Assembly: GCA_036874045.1 (NCBI GenBank)
Contig: CM072347.1
Location: 4,466,501 to 4,530,500 of the forward strand
Direction: 5' to 3'
Source: Cymodocea nodosa
Taxonomy: Eukaryota > Streptophyta > Magnoliopsida > Alismatales > Cymodoceaceae
Length of the DNA: 64,000 bases
A program made the translations under genes and the position numbers. Below, piece by piece: positions 43,712 to 56,439 of this stretch; positions within the stretch are counted from its first letter, which is position 1, and each line of letters opens with the position of its first letter. The notes under the pieces are model-generated. The model did not search any database, was not told the DNA's origin, and saw nothing but the letters and a program-made list of their open reading frames with translations.

Positions 43712-44245
43712 ATCTCTCCCTTTTTGATGATGACAAAACCATATTAAATCAATTATGAAATATATTTAACTCAACAAAGCACCTTCGTTGGGTTAACTTT
43801 TAATTCAACAAACATGTTTGTTGACTTAAGTTCACTTAAGTTTATTTCTATTATTTGTGTAAATTTCACCTCTCAGAAATAAAACTTTCAGATGTCAATA
43901 ATTACATAAGTATCTTTCAGATTTTAATAACCACATAATTATCTTTAAGATTACATTATCATCTGTCATAACCACTTAAATATTATCTCCCTTTATAATA
44001 TATGTAATTAATATCATAATCATCTTCTTCTTTTGAATTTTTAAAATTTAACATTTCTCCCCCTTTTTGTCATTAATCAAAAAGATGATTACACATTATA
44101 TATATAGCAAGAGACATATTTACAACAAAGCTTTCTGTAAACAATAATAAGAATTGTAAACATTTACAGAAAAATGTATTGTTCAATGAATCAAACAATG
44201 AATATAGATATTACATTTTGTATTCAGATACAAGTAAATAGACAG
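43712..44245 (-). other. Element D 3' noncoding region
   Basis: LTR-adjacent polypurine tract at complement 43712-43725 (AAAAAGGGAGAGAT) and an internal tract at about 44,055-44,070. Otherwise AT-rich without an ORF. The first 150 bp also hold 'aacccaacgaag'-type motifs. Confidence 0.8.
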
Positions 44246-47200
44246 TTATCTATTCCTCCTAAGTATATCACTTATAGCATTACAGATTTTATCTCCTAGA
44301 TGCCTAATATCATTTTTGATTTCGTTAAGCACATCATCTAGGTCAGGAGGTATTTGGGGTTGTTATTCTGCTTGAACTGAATAACTTGGCTGTTGTGGTT
44401 GAATTTGTTCTGTATAATCTGTTGGTTGTTGTTGTGGTTGATGCATGGCTTGAAATTTTTGCAAATCTTTTACACTAAAAGCTCTCATGCCTTTAGTTTC
44501 ATAAGGCCAGTCAGATAAATTCAATTGGCTTACAAGGAGTCTACATACAGCATCTCCAAAAAATAATTTTGAACTCATATGCTATAGTTGAGAAGTAAAA
44601 GCATCAAACCAATTGATTTGAATTCTATTCAGTAGACCATAAGTTGCATATAAACAGCTTCTGCTAACTTCCATATTGTGTCCAACTCTTTGAAATAAAT
44701 TGGCATGCTATATATTTGCAATAAATCTTGCCTCTACATTTAGATTTTCCATGAGTCTCATTTTAGTATATACATCTGGAATTTTTGATAAAGACTGAAT
44801 GTTCCATTCCAGTTGTCTAATCATGTCAAATCTGTTTGTAACAACAACACCTTCATTCTTTAATCCCAAAACTTCAAAAATTAATTCAGGAGACAATATG
44901 AACTCCTGTTTATTTATTTGAGTTTTTAGTATATTTTCATTCTTGACCAGATTGCTATAAAAAGTTGTAATAAGCTCTTTGTATTGCTTCCATTTCATTC
45001 CAATTGGCAAGAATTGATTGAGACCTTGATACTCAAATAGATCTCTTACATCAATCAAATTTCTGAATTTTATTGGTCGAGCATGCAAAATTTGACATGT
45101 AATCAGATTATTGTATTTCTACACTGCTTCCTCAGATCTAAAATGAATTGAATTACCTTGAATTTGTAATACTGTACACAAACAAGGTGATACCTAAAGC
45201 CTTGATTCAGAGTTTAATTCATCTTCAAGAACTTCTTCAAAATGAATGTCATGTTGTTCCTTTGTGAAAATATTTTCTTGAAGCTGCGTATGTAAGCTTG
45301 ATTCTTTAGCTTCAACAATGTAAGGAACATCTTCATTATGCTCAACATTCATTTGTTCAGTCTCTATAAAATGATTAGAGTTCAATTTTTCCACAAATTC
45401 TACAACTGGTGTATATGTCTATAATTGTTCATTTTGTTCAACAGATATCTCCATTGATACATGCTGTGAATTCTCAAACTCTACTTCTATAGATTCTGAA
45501 GAAGGCTGGTTGACATTTAGCACTTCTAGAGTCTTAACTTTTTCAATATCCACTATGTTAGGACCTTATGGCTTACCAAAGGGAGGGTGAATGGTAATAA
45601 TTTGTTTCTTAACCTTTTAGTAGTTGATTAGTATAAAGAAATAGCAAGCACACGATAAAAGAGTACACACAAAGATTTTAGGTGGTTCACCATTAACGGC
45701 TAGTCCACCCCCAAGGGATACTTGGGCTTCACTAAACTTTTGCAAACTTACAATCACTTGCTTTAGGGTTTAAGCAAGAACCAACCATTCACTTGAGCTT
45801 CCTAGTCGAAGCTCCAACCAATCCTTCTCTGAAGTTTTGATCCGTGCACTTCAGTAAACACTAGCTTGTGAGTAACAGAGTTGAGTGCGTGATGAGCTTC
45901 TGAAATTCAGTCTATAAACGTTGAAGATGATTTGATCTCTAAAACTTTTCTTCTGTTGAGCTTGGTGTAAGTATGTGTATGAGCAAAAGCTATGTAATTC
46001 CATTGTCTGTATCTTGTATATATACAAAACATGTGTAACGATCATATTTTTCTTCCAACAGATGTATTCTACTGTACTTGATTAGACTTCAGTCCCAAAT
46101 ACGGTAAGTTACCATTCAGAAAGATATTTCAAGATATCCTTCCAATTTTCTTAACCTTTCGGATAGTTAGCTGTGTAACTCTTCGAAGAATGTTTGTAAC
46201 TCACCGAAAGATCACTTAAGTCTTTCTGCCATGTAGGATTCCAGATCATATAATGCGAGCTATCATTCAATCGGATACTTGCAACTATAACTTACCAAAC
46301 AGTTATTTAATTGTCGGATAGTTAGCTACAGTAACCCTCCATTAACTTTCCGATTGCTTTAATTAAGCACGTGCATAAAAAACTGACTTAAGTTTTGGAT
46401 GGTTATACTTGTAACTCACTAAAACGCTTCAAGATTTCGGATAGTTATCTTTCTAACTCTCCGAAAACTTATTTGAGCTTCTATCTGGACTTTGCACGTG
46501 GTAAATTCAATGACTTAAGTTTTGGATAGTTATACCTGTAACTGTCCGAAAAAGTCGGATAATTATCTAACTCTCTGATTTTTCCTTATAAGCTTTTAAC
46601 TGCCGGCTTCACCATTTTGCACGTGCGTAATAAGATAACTTAAGTTCTAGAAAGTTATACCTGTAACTCACCGAAAAACTCGAATAGTTATCTAACTCTT
46701 TAAAAAGAAAACTCGGATAGTTATCTAACTCTCCGAAAAGTCCTTTAAGCTTCCGTTTTGTATTTCTGCACATGGTTAATTGAATGACTTAACTTTCGGA
46801 TAGTTATACCTGTAACTCTCCGAAAAAGTAGGATAGTTATCTTTTTAACTCTCCGAAAAGTCCTTTAAGCTTCTAGATAGTTAATGCCTTAATTTTTCGA
46901 TCATTCAATCCTTTCTTAACTGTCCGATTTTCTGTAGTAGCACATTCTGGGATTAACTGCAACCTATTTGCTGTTTAGAATTGTCTGCCTTCTGATCTTT
47001 TGTTGTACTAACTAAACTTGAGAAATACAATTCAAAACATTACATTGATTTTTGCATTATCGAAATCTAGAGGTCCTTTCACGCTACTCCAGACAATTCA
47101 GCTTGTGAACTAGTTACTACCTCAACATTGTCAATTATATCTGCAATAACTTGTTCAATGTTAATTGTCTGATGCTCTGATTTTTCAATTTTTGCACTAT

Positions 47201-48036
47201 CAGGACTTGAACTAATAGAAAAACTTGAGCTCATATTTGACTTGGATTTCTTCTCAAGTTTTTTAGTAAGGGAAAATAAAGTCTCATTATGTTCATCAGT
47301 TTCAATATGCTCGGAACTGATGAGTTTATCAGATGCACTATAAGGCACAATGTCTTGACATACATTATCCTTTGGAAATAAATGCTCATCTAATTTTCCT
47401 TTTTCAGTAGACTTTGTTTCCTTTGACATAATTTTTTTGATTTTTTCTTCTTCCATAATACTTTTGTTTCTCCTCTTCAAGTATTGCTGTTTTCTTTTTA
47501 AATTACTCCATAAAAGTTTTCTACTTTAATTCTTGTAAGACACTTTCTATTGCAATTGCCTTTCGAAGTTCTTCAACTTTTCTTTTATCTACAGCAATAT
47601 TTGATTCTACTTCTTTTGAATACAAAAGAGTAGGTATAGCAGATTCTTGTTCTTCCTCACATGCATATAGTCCTGTACCACTAAGAGGAGTTTGAGGAAT
47701 TCTATTTGATGAACCTACACCCTTTTTCATTTATTTTGCATACTGTTTGAGAAATGTAATCTCAACACGTTTCATATGGTATTCTCTATCATATTTACTT
47801 CGAATCCCCATGTATATAATATTGGCATCAATATTACGAAGCTCTAATCTAACTTCATTTAGTATACCTTCAGGAAAGAAGTATTCATTGTAAATTTTTG
47901 CTAACCTTTTGTCCACTTGAAGTATTTTCTTAAACCAAGTGCGTGGAACTTCATTTGTATCTATTTCTTTTCCTTTTGCATCTCCTCTACTTTTGCCTTT
48001 TCCTCTGCCACGACCATTGTAGAACTTGGAGACCAT
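44246..48036 (-). pseudogene. Element D ORF3, split by a solo LTR
   Basis: ATG 48036 (MVSKFYNGRGRGKGKSRGD) to stop 44246-44248, about 2260 bp without the nested LTR and its duplicate. Same architecture as SIRE-A1 ORF3: basic Gly/Arg N-terminus, acidic middle, FYSNLVKNEN domain, Gln-rich end ('QQQPTDYTEQIQPQQ'). Interrupted at 45556-47081. Stops such as 47521 (TAG) and frameshifts are present. A better N-terminal region than SIRE-A1: no stop before 'TWFKKILQ'. Confidence 0.8.
45556..47081 (-). mobile_element. Solo LTR-C inside ORF3 of element D
   Basis: 1526 bp, minus strand, TGAAAGGACC...GGTCCTAACA. It is flanked by CACTA (45551-45555) and CGCTA (47082-47086), a 5-bp duplication with one later change; the other ORF3 copies show the uninterrupted site. 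About 200 bp longer than the SIRE-C LTRs because of extra tandem motif units at about 46,440-46,860. Confidence 0.92.
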
Positions 48037-49557
48037 CATCGTAGGTTGTAATAGCAACAAGCGGGAAAGATTTTTAGACAAAGGTTTATGAATAACCTAA
48101 GTGCCCGTGTAATAAGTGTTTAAATAGGGTTTTAGGCGAATAACTCAACGTATATAGAAGTTGGGTTTGGATTTTAAATGAATATTGAATAAAGATTATT
48201 CAATCAAGGTACTTGAAATATTCAAGTATAACTCGTTGAGTTAGTTAACCTAATGAGTAAAACACTATCTAGAGGTAGTTTTACACGTTACCTTACATAA
48301 CATAATGCTTAGTTAGTACACTTTACTAAAACCAAGTTTCAGATATTTTCAACTGAAACCTTCCGAAGACAACACACATGCTACACTTAACATTATCTTG
48401 AGAACATTGTAAACTATTTTAACATTCTCTTCCTATGAATCTAAAATAGTTTGTTTGTCTTTTAAATTGTTTCATCAAGATCTTAAGGGAACTAAACTCA
48501 GATTAACTAAGATTTGTATTCTGAATTATATTAATCTATCTTAGACATTGTTAATCCTCTCCCTACAAATATACTTCAAATATATTCAATAAAATACAAA
48601 ATATACTTGTATAAAAATAGATGTTAAGTATAACTATACTTTTAAATTTTCTTTTCAGAAACTTCCGTTATCCTGAATTCATCAAGAATGATTTCTAGAC
48701 TCAAGTCCTACTGTATATGAATCAAAACACAACTTTGAACTTAATATGATTAATTCAAGGAGAATAAAAGAATATATCTCAAATAAACGTTTTCAAAAGT
48801 ACTAATATTGATTCAATAAATCAGTAGTCATATTGGTAGAAACCATATTCGATTCAAAGATATTTGTAATTAATGAAACAATTTTCTTTTTTAAAATAGT
48901 AAATATTGATAATTTTCTTTAAAAGTTAGTTTGAAAAGCTTGAATCATACAAGAGCTTTCTAATGTACTCGTGTAATGAGCTTTTAGTCAACAATCCTAG
49001 ATTTGATTAGGACCTTAGGTTGCCAGATTTAAAGAATCCTCTTTCAGGATAACAATCCTTATATAACTATCTGCTCAAGTACAAAAGGCTCATGATCAAA
49101 TTGATCAATAAACTCTCAAAGATTTTCATTTTAAGCACAATATATATGTATTCCAGTAATATAGATGCAATAAAACATAAATCTCATACAATTTTTACTT
49201 CTATGATTTTACTGAAAATATGAATCAGTTTCAATAAGCTCATACTTTTGATTAACAGTTTAAGATGATTTACATATAAATTATTCTACAAGTTTAATCA
49301 ATCAAGTCAAATTCATGCATGATCATATGCACTTTCATTGATTCAAAGAAAACACTTAATCAAAATTTCAGAAGTATTTAATGTTTTTCATTTACACTTC
49401 CACTTAAAATTGTGAAAACCATTAAAATTGATAAACTACATAAAATCAATAAGATACTACTATGATTTTACAATAAATACATAGTATATTATGTAGTAGT
49501 TTAGATATTACTTAGATATTTATGATAAGTATATAATATCTATGAGGTGAACAACAT
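48037..49557 (-). other. Element D spacer between pol and ORF3
   Basis: Aligns with the SIRE-A1 and element E spacers and has no ORF. TATTTAAA at complement 48119-48126 lies 83 bases before the ORF3 ATG. It is cut at 49558 by the LTR of element F; AACAT (49553-49557) would be F's target duplicate. Confidence 0.8.
48119..48126 (-). promoter_or_regulatory. TATA-like box upstream of ORF3 in element D
   Basis: TATTTAAA on the minus strand at the same distance from the ORF3 ATG as in SIRE-A1 and element E. Confidence 0.5.
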
Positions 49558-51166
49558 TGTAGGATTGTATGACTACACAAGAGGGGGGTGAATTGTGTTT
49601 TTCAATATTTTCGAATATAATTGAAACTTTAAAACTCAAAAACAAGTCGAGACACTATATTCATAAAATTATTTTTATTCAAGGTTTCAATTACAATATA
49701 CAATTCAATTCTCTTCAAAAATTGTAGATGCAATTATATCTTGATACCATGTATCATCTATACAATTTCATAACTATAAACAAAGAAAACTATTTTGCGG
49801 AATTTAAAACATTTCTCCTTGTTTGAGATCTTTCTTCTTCTTCTCTTTCTTCTTCAGCAATTCTTCAATGACATATATCTTGTCTTTTTATGCTTCACTG
49901 TATTTGCTTTCTTCTAATACTTTAAATCTTCAGTGACGTAAATCTAACCTTTTCTACTTCACTGAATTTTCTTCCATTTGATACTTCAAATCTTCAGTGA
50001 CATATATCTTATCTTTTTATGCTTCATTGAACTTTCTTCCATCTGATAGCTTTTCCCTGAAAAGGTGTTTTTGATCCCTAAAAAGATTTTTCATTTGATG
50101 TGCAGGGATAACTGATGAACGAGAATTCTATGCCTTTCATACTGTATCTTCATTTCATGCATATCCTCCACGTTTAATCACTACCAGTTTTCCACTTCTT
50201 CACGTCTTTTCTTTTTCTTTCATCGAAATACACACGTTCTGACCCATGTTTACATTTCAAATTTTCTTTAATTATCAATCCTAGATCTCTGAAAAATTTC
50301 CTGCAAAATAAACTTTCTCATCCAAAATTTTTCATCAAGTATAATAAGAAGTTATTACTTTAATGTTAACTAAATGAGTAATATAAGTATATTTATAACT
50401 TAACGTTTCTAACTTAACGAGTTCCTCATGTGCTAACTCACGTGACAAGTACTATAGCTAACTCAATGAACTAACTCCATGGTGTTATGGATAACACAAC
50501 AAACTATCTCTGTTGTCTTATGATAACTCAATGAACCAGAAAAAAACAAATGTTTTTATAATAAAAGTTTTACCGCGTGCAAAAATAACAACTTAAGTTT
50601 ATAACGCTAACCTAACGCGTTGCCTTAGTGTTCAATATAGCAACTCAACGCGTTTAGTTATGTTAACTTAATGAGTTAAACATGTGCACCTCACGTGATA
50701 CAATATAACATTTGTAATTTATAATTTCACCACGTATACAACACTAGCTTAACGAGTTTGTTTCTTCTTTTACTCACTAACTCAACGAGTTCTCACGTGA
50801 CCTATTTTAACCTTTAAGCCTCTAACTTAACGAGTTCTCACATGATCTCTATACAAATAAAACTCTAACTTAACGAGTTGTCTAAACATGCAATGTTCAT
50901 GATACAGAAAATATAACTTTAAAACATATCATGTTTTTCAATAGAAACACATGTTAACTTAATGTTTAGTTAAATGAGAAATTAATGCAATGAAACGACT
51001 AGTTGTTAACTTAGTATAATTTTAGATCCAATACAAACAAGTATTTATATCAGTTGAGCTTTTTTTGTATTAATTGATGATTTTAATTTCTTTTCACAAG
51101 CAATAATAATTGAGCAAATATGATTATTTTCATTCAGCACACATCATCAAAAGAAAATACTCAACA
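49558..51166 (-). mobile_element. Element F 3' LTR (LTR-A type)
   Basis: 1609 bp, TGTTGAGTATTTTC...CAATCCTACA on the minus strand. It has three copies of the 65-bp R/U5 repeat (about 49,860-50,040). It is inserted in the element D spacer. Confidence 0.92.
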
Positions 51167-51681
51167 ATCTCCCCCTTTTTGATGATGACAAAACCATATT
51201 AAATCAATTATGAAATATATTTAACCCAACAAAGCACCTTTGTTGGGTTAACTTTTAATTCAAGAAACAAGTTTGTTGATTTAAGTTCACTTAAGCTTAC
51301 TTCTATTGTTTGTGTAAATTTCACCTCTTTGAAATAAAACTTTCAAATGTCAATAACTATATAAGTATCATTTCTCTACCTTTCAGATTACATTATCATT
51401 TGTCAAATTACAATAACCATAAATATCATCTCCCTTTATACTATATGCAATTTAAAATCATAATCATCTTTTTTTTTTTATATAACATTTCTCCCCCTTT
51501 TTGTCATTAATCAAAAAGATAATTACACATAATATATAGTAAGAGATATATTTACAACAATGCCTTTTGTAAACAATAATAAGAATGGTAACCATTTACA
51601 GAAAAAAAAAAGTATTGTTCAATGGATCAAACAATGAATACAAACATTACATTTTGTATTCAGATACAAGCAAAGAAGCAG
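51167..51681 (-). other. Element F 3' noncoding region
   Basis: Polypurine tract at complement 51167-51180 next to the LTR and an internal tract at about 51,490-51,503. AT-rich, no ORF. Confidence 0.85.
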
Positions 51682-53915
51682 TTATCTATTCCTCCGAAGT
51701 ATATCAGTTATAGCATTATAGATTTTATCTCCTAGATGCCTAATATCATTTTTGATGTCATTAAGTACAACATCTAGGTTAGGAGGTATCTAGGTTTGCT
51801 GTTATGCTTGAACTAAATAACTTTGTTGTTGTTCTTGTATATGGTCTGTACAATCAGGTTGTTGTTGTTGTCGTTGAGGTTTATGCATGACCTGGAATTT
51901 ATGCAAATCTTTTATACTAAAAGCTCTCATGCCTTTAGTTTTAGAGGGCAAGTTAGATAAATTCAATTGGCTTGCAAGGATTCTACATACAGCATCACCA
52001 TAAAATAACTTTGAACTCATATGCTGTAGTTGAGAAGTAAAAACATCAAACCAATTGATTTGAATTCTATTCAGCAGACCATAAGTTACATATAAACAGC
52101 TTCTGCTGACTTCCATATTGTGTCCAACTCTTTGAAATAAATTGGCATGCAATATATTTGCAATAAACTTTGCCTCTGCATTCAGATTTTCCATTAATCT
52201 CATTTTAGAAAATACATCTGGAATATTTGATAAAGATTGAATGTCCCATTCCAGTTGTCTAATCATGTCAAATCTGTTTGTAACAACAACACCTTCATTG
52301 TTTAATCCCAAAATTTCAAAAATTAACTTAGGAGACAATATGAACTCCTGTTTATTTATTTGAGTTTTCAGTATATTTTCATTCTTGACTAGATTGTTGT
52401 AAAAAGTTGCAATAAGCTCTTTATACTACTTCCATTTCATTCCAACTGGCAAGAATTGAATGAGGCCTTGATACTCAAATAAATCTCTCATATCAATCAA
52501 ATTTCTAAATTTTATTGGTCTAGCATGCAGAATCTGATATGTAATCAGATTATTGTATTTCTGCAATGCTTCTACAGATCTAAAATGAATTGAATTACCT
52601 TGAATTTGTAATACTGTACATAAAGAAGGTGATACCTGAAGCCGTGATTCAGAGTTTAATTCATCTTCAGGAACTTCTTCAAAATGAATGTCATGTTGTT
52701 CCTCTATGAAAATATTTTCTTGAAGCTACGTATGTATACTTGATTCTTCAGCTTCAACAGTGTAAGGAACATTTTCAATATCCACCACATTCATTTGTTA
52801 AGTTTCTATAGAAAATACAGAGTTCAAATTTTGCACAAATTCATCAGCCTATGTATCTGTTTGTAATTTTTCAATTTCTACAACAGATAGTTCCATTTGT
52901 ACATGCTATGAATTCTCACACTCTACTTCTATAGATTTTGAAGAAGGCTAGTTGACGTTTAGCTCTTCTGGAGTCTTAACGTTTTCAATATCTGCTACTC
53001 CGGACAATTCAACTTGTGAACTAGTTACTGCCTCAACATTGTCAATTATATCTGTAATAACTTGTTCAAAGTCAGGTGCCTGATGCTCTGATTTTTCAAT
53101 TTTTGCATCATCAGGACTTGCACTAATAGAAAAACTTGAGCTCATATTTGACTTGCATTTCTTCTCAAGTTTTCTAGCAAGAGAAAATAAAGTCTCATTA
53201 TCATCATTAGTTTTAGTATGCTCGGAACTGATGAGTTTATCAGATGCACTATAAGGCACAATGTCTAGACATACATTGTCCGTTGGAAATAAATGTTCAT
53301 CCGATTTGCCTTTTCCAATAGACTTTGTTTCTGTAGACATAATTTTTCTAACTTTTCTTCTTCTATAACATTTCTATTTCTCCTCTGCAAGTATTGTTGT
53401 TTTCTTTTCAAATTGCTCTAGAAAAGTTTTTTGCTTTAATTCTTCAAAGGCACTTTCTATTGCTATAGCCTTTCGAAGACTCTCAACTTTTCTTTTATCT
53501 ACAGTAATATGTGATTCTACTTGTTTTGAATATGAAGGGGTAGGGATAGCTGATTCATGCTCTTCCTCAAATGCTTGTAGTCTTGTACCGTTTATTAGTA
53601 TTTGAGGAGTTCTAGTTGATGTACTTACACCTTTTTTCAAATATTTTGCATACTGCTTGAGAAATGCAATCTCAACACATTTCATTCTGTATTCTCTATC
53701 ATATTTATTTCGAATACCCATATATGTAATATTTTTATCAGTATTTTGAAGCTCTTGTCTAACTTCATCTAGTATACCTTGAGGAAAGAAGTAATCTTTA
53801 TAAATTTTTGCTAACCTTTTGTCCATTTGAAGTATTTTCTTGAACCAAGTTTGTGGAACTTCATCAGTATCTTTTTCTTTTCCTTTTGCATCTTCTCTGC
53901 TTTTGCCTTTTCCTC
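51682..53915 (-). pseudogene. Element F ORF3, N-terminus lost
   Basis: Minus strand from a break at 53915, about a dozen codons after the normal start, to the stop at 51682-51684. The domain part is the longest uninterrupted of all copies: 178 codons from 'MSPKLIFEILGLNNEGVV' through 'RSCLYVTYGLLNRIQINW' to the Gln-rich tail 'QRQQQQPDCTDHIQEQQQ'. Stops and shifts affect the acidic middle (about 52,700-52,950). Upstream sequence is replaced by an opposite-strand LTR-A piece. Confidence 0.8.
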
Positions 53916-54466
53916 GTTGAGTTATTGTAACACCATGGAGATGGTTCTTTGAGTTAGCATAACACCATAGACTTAGTATGTTGAGTTAGCTATAGTACTT
54001 ATCACGTGAGTTGGCATATGAGGAACTCATTAAGTTAGAAACGTTAAGTTATATATCTACTTGTGCTATTTGTTTAGTTAACATTAAAGTAACAACTTCT
54101 TATTACACTTGATGAAAGATTTTGGATGAGAAAGTTTATTTTGCAGCAAATTTTTTAGAGATCCAGGATTGATGATTAAAGAAAATTTGAAATGTAAACG
54201 TGGGTCAGAATGTGTGTATTTTGATGAAGGAAAAAGAAAAGATGTAAAGAAGTGGAAGACTAATAGTGGTTAAATGTGGAGGATATGCATGAAATGAAGA
54301 TACATTATAAAAGGCATAGAATTGTCGTTGTTCAGTTATCCCTACACACCAAACAAAAAACTTTTCAAGGATCAAAAACACCTCTTCTAGGAAAAGCTCT
54401 CAATTGGAAGAAAATTCAGTGAAGCAGAAAAGGTTAGATTTATGTCATTGAAGATTTGAAGTATCA
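53916..54466 (+). mobile_element. Internal fragment of LTR-A, plus strand
   Basis: Follows LTR-A from a GTTGAGTTATTGTAACACC unit (closest to the LTR of element D) through the TATA region to 'gaagatttgaagtatca'. There it is cut by the exact LTR terminus of element E. The left edge is a plain break against ORF3 of element F. Confidence 0.85.
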
Positions 54467-54623
54467 TGTTGAGTATTTTGTTTTGATGATGTGTGCTGAA
54501 TGAAAATAATCATATCTGCTCAATTACTATTGCTTGTGAAAAGAAATTAAAATCATCAATTAATACAGAAAAGCTTATTGATATAAATACTTGTCTATAT
54601 TGGATATGAAATTATACTAAGTT
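54467..54623 (+). mobile_element. Element E 5' LTR remnant
   Basis: The first 157 bp of LTR-A (TGTTGAGTATTTTG...), then a jump at 'actaagtt' straight into gag near the 'LDIINSL' codons. The rest of the LTR, the primer site and about 130 gag codons are deleted. The preceding TATCA (54462-54466) is the expected left target duplicate. Confidence 0.85.
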
Positions 54624-56403
54624 CTAGATTCCTTGATATCATAAACTCTTTAAAATGCTTAGGAAAGAATTTTGAATAAAAGGATTTGGTGAGGAAAATT
54701 CTCAGATCCCTAAGTTCTAAATGGTCTCAAAAAGTAACTTCAATTGAGGAATCACGAGATTTAAATGTTTATACCATGAATGAACTTATAGGAAACTTAA
54801 CTGCTTATGAAGTTAAATTAAATGAATCACTAAGTCAAAATAAACTAAAAGTGAAGAAAGAAATAGTCTTCAAAATTAATTTAGATTCTGATATATCTAT
54901 TGATTCTAACGAGGATTTGATCTTGCTGACTAGGAAATTCAAGAAAGCATGGAAAGCTAGGAAACAGCAAAGGAATAAAAATGATAAACCCTCAACGTCA
55001 AAATCACTGAATGACAAGAATTCTTCATCTAGAAAGTATGTATGTTACAACTATAAGAAACCTGGACATCTTTCTCCAGATTGTCCTATAAGGAAAATTG
55101 AAAAGCATAGTAGGACAAATCAGAAGAAGATGGCTCAGAAAACTTAGAAAAAGTTTTACAAGAAAAAGGCCTTGAAGGTCACTTGGGATGACACGTCTGA
55201 AGAGTTTGAATCTGAGGAATCAACATCAAAATCTTCACATTCAGAAGGAGAACAAGAGTTAGAAGACGTTGCTCATGTGTGCTTCATGGCAGATGAGTCT
55301 AAGGTAATATCTGATCCTAAAAGTTATTCAGATTTCAACTTTGATGAATTATTATGTGTTTATCATGTATTATTACAAAAACTTAAAGTATGTCAACTGG
55401 AAAATAAGAATATTAGAAAATCTTCATTCATTATGGAAGAAGAAAATTGTTTCCTGTCTACTACATTAGAAAAGTTTAAATGTGATAATGAAAATCATGC
55501 TAGATATTTGCAAAAATTTAGATTTAATGAATGTATCTTGCATGAACAAATATAGAATATAAATGTTGAAAAATTAAAGATAGAATCTGAAAATGAAATG
55601 TTGAGAAATAATATAAATGAACTTGAATTAGAGATAGATAAATTAAAACTGAGAGAGCAAGATTTAAATTCTACCATTGAGAAATGGAATTTAAGTCAAA
55701 CTAAGTTAGACAAACTAACTATTACCCCTGTGGTGTCTTATAAATTTGGCTTAAGATTTGATTATCCTGAATATCCTGAATCTCAAGCTAATAAATGATT
55801 TATCCTGAATATCCTTTTATTATGAAAGAAGGTAATAAATGTGTAGAAGTAGGTACTTCAAGGGATGAATCATGCAGTAATAATATAAATCAATGTGATT
55901 TGTCTAAATGTACTTCTAACATGACAATAAATGTTTCTAAAAATCTTGTTTCTTGTCCTGAAAATTCAGTTTCTAATGTTTCTAAAATTTCAGACAATTG
56001 TAGTAAACTGAAAATTTAGAAACCTGAGCATGTAATTCAATACACTGGTATTAGACCAATTACTCATTCTGCATGTGATAAAATTAAAAATTCTTGTGCA
56101 GAAAAATATTTTGTATGTACGAAAAATGTTAATACAAGTACAAAATCTTGGTATGAACTTACTGAAATGTATAAGCATGACCAAAATAAATTAACATCTG
56201 ATAAAAATCTATTTGGTCTTGATTATACTACATCTGAAAACAAAAAGAATGATTGTAAAAGTAATAATGCTATATGTGAGTATGAAGCTAATGATAAATC
56301 AATAGTACTTACAACTAATAAGAATATAAATGATAATGTTAAACTATTTTTAAACAAAAAGAAGAAATATGCGTTTAATGAACTTGGTCCTCAACAACAT
56401 TGG
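54624..56403 (+). pseudogene. Element E gag, N-terminally deleted
   Basis: Begins inside the capsid-like region ('VRKILRSLSSKWSQK', about 54,687). The zinc knuckle has lost its second Cys ('CYNYKKPGH', about 55,042). 'ALKVTWDD' and a coiled-coil-like region follow to about 55,690. It ends 'GPQQHW' at 56,403. TAG 55145 and TGA 55796 are at the same places as in SIRE-A1. A 9-bp duplication ('tatcctgaa') near 55,766 and a deletion near 55,800 distinguish it. Confidence 0.85.
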
Positions 56404-56439
56404 GTACTAAGAAAAAGTTTTTCTTAATTTGTGTTGTAG
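56404..56439 (+). other. Intron-like 36-nt gag-pol junction of element E
   Basis: GTACTAAGAA, then TTCTTAATTT and a T-rich run to TAG before G. Same length, stops (TAA, TAG) and position after the Trp codon as in SIRE-A1; only one base differs. Confidence 0.5.
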
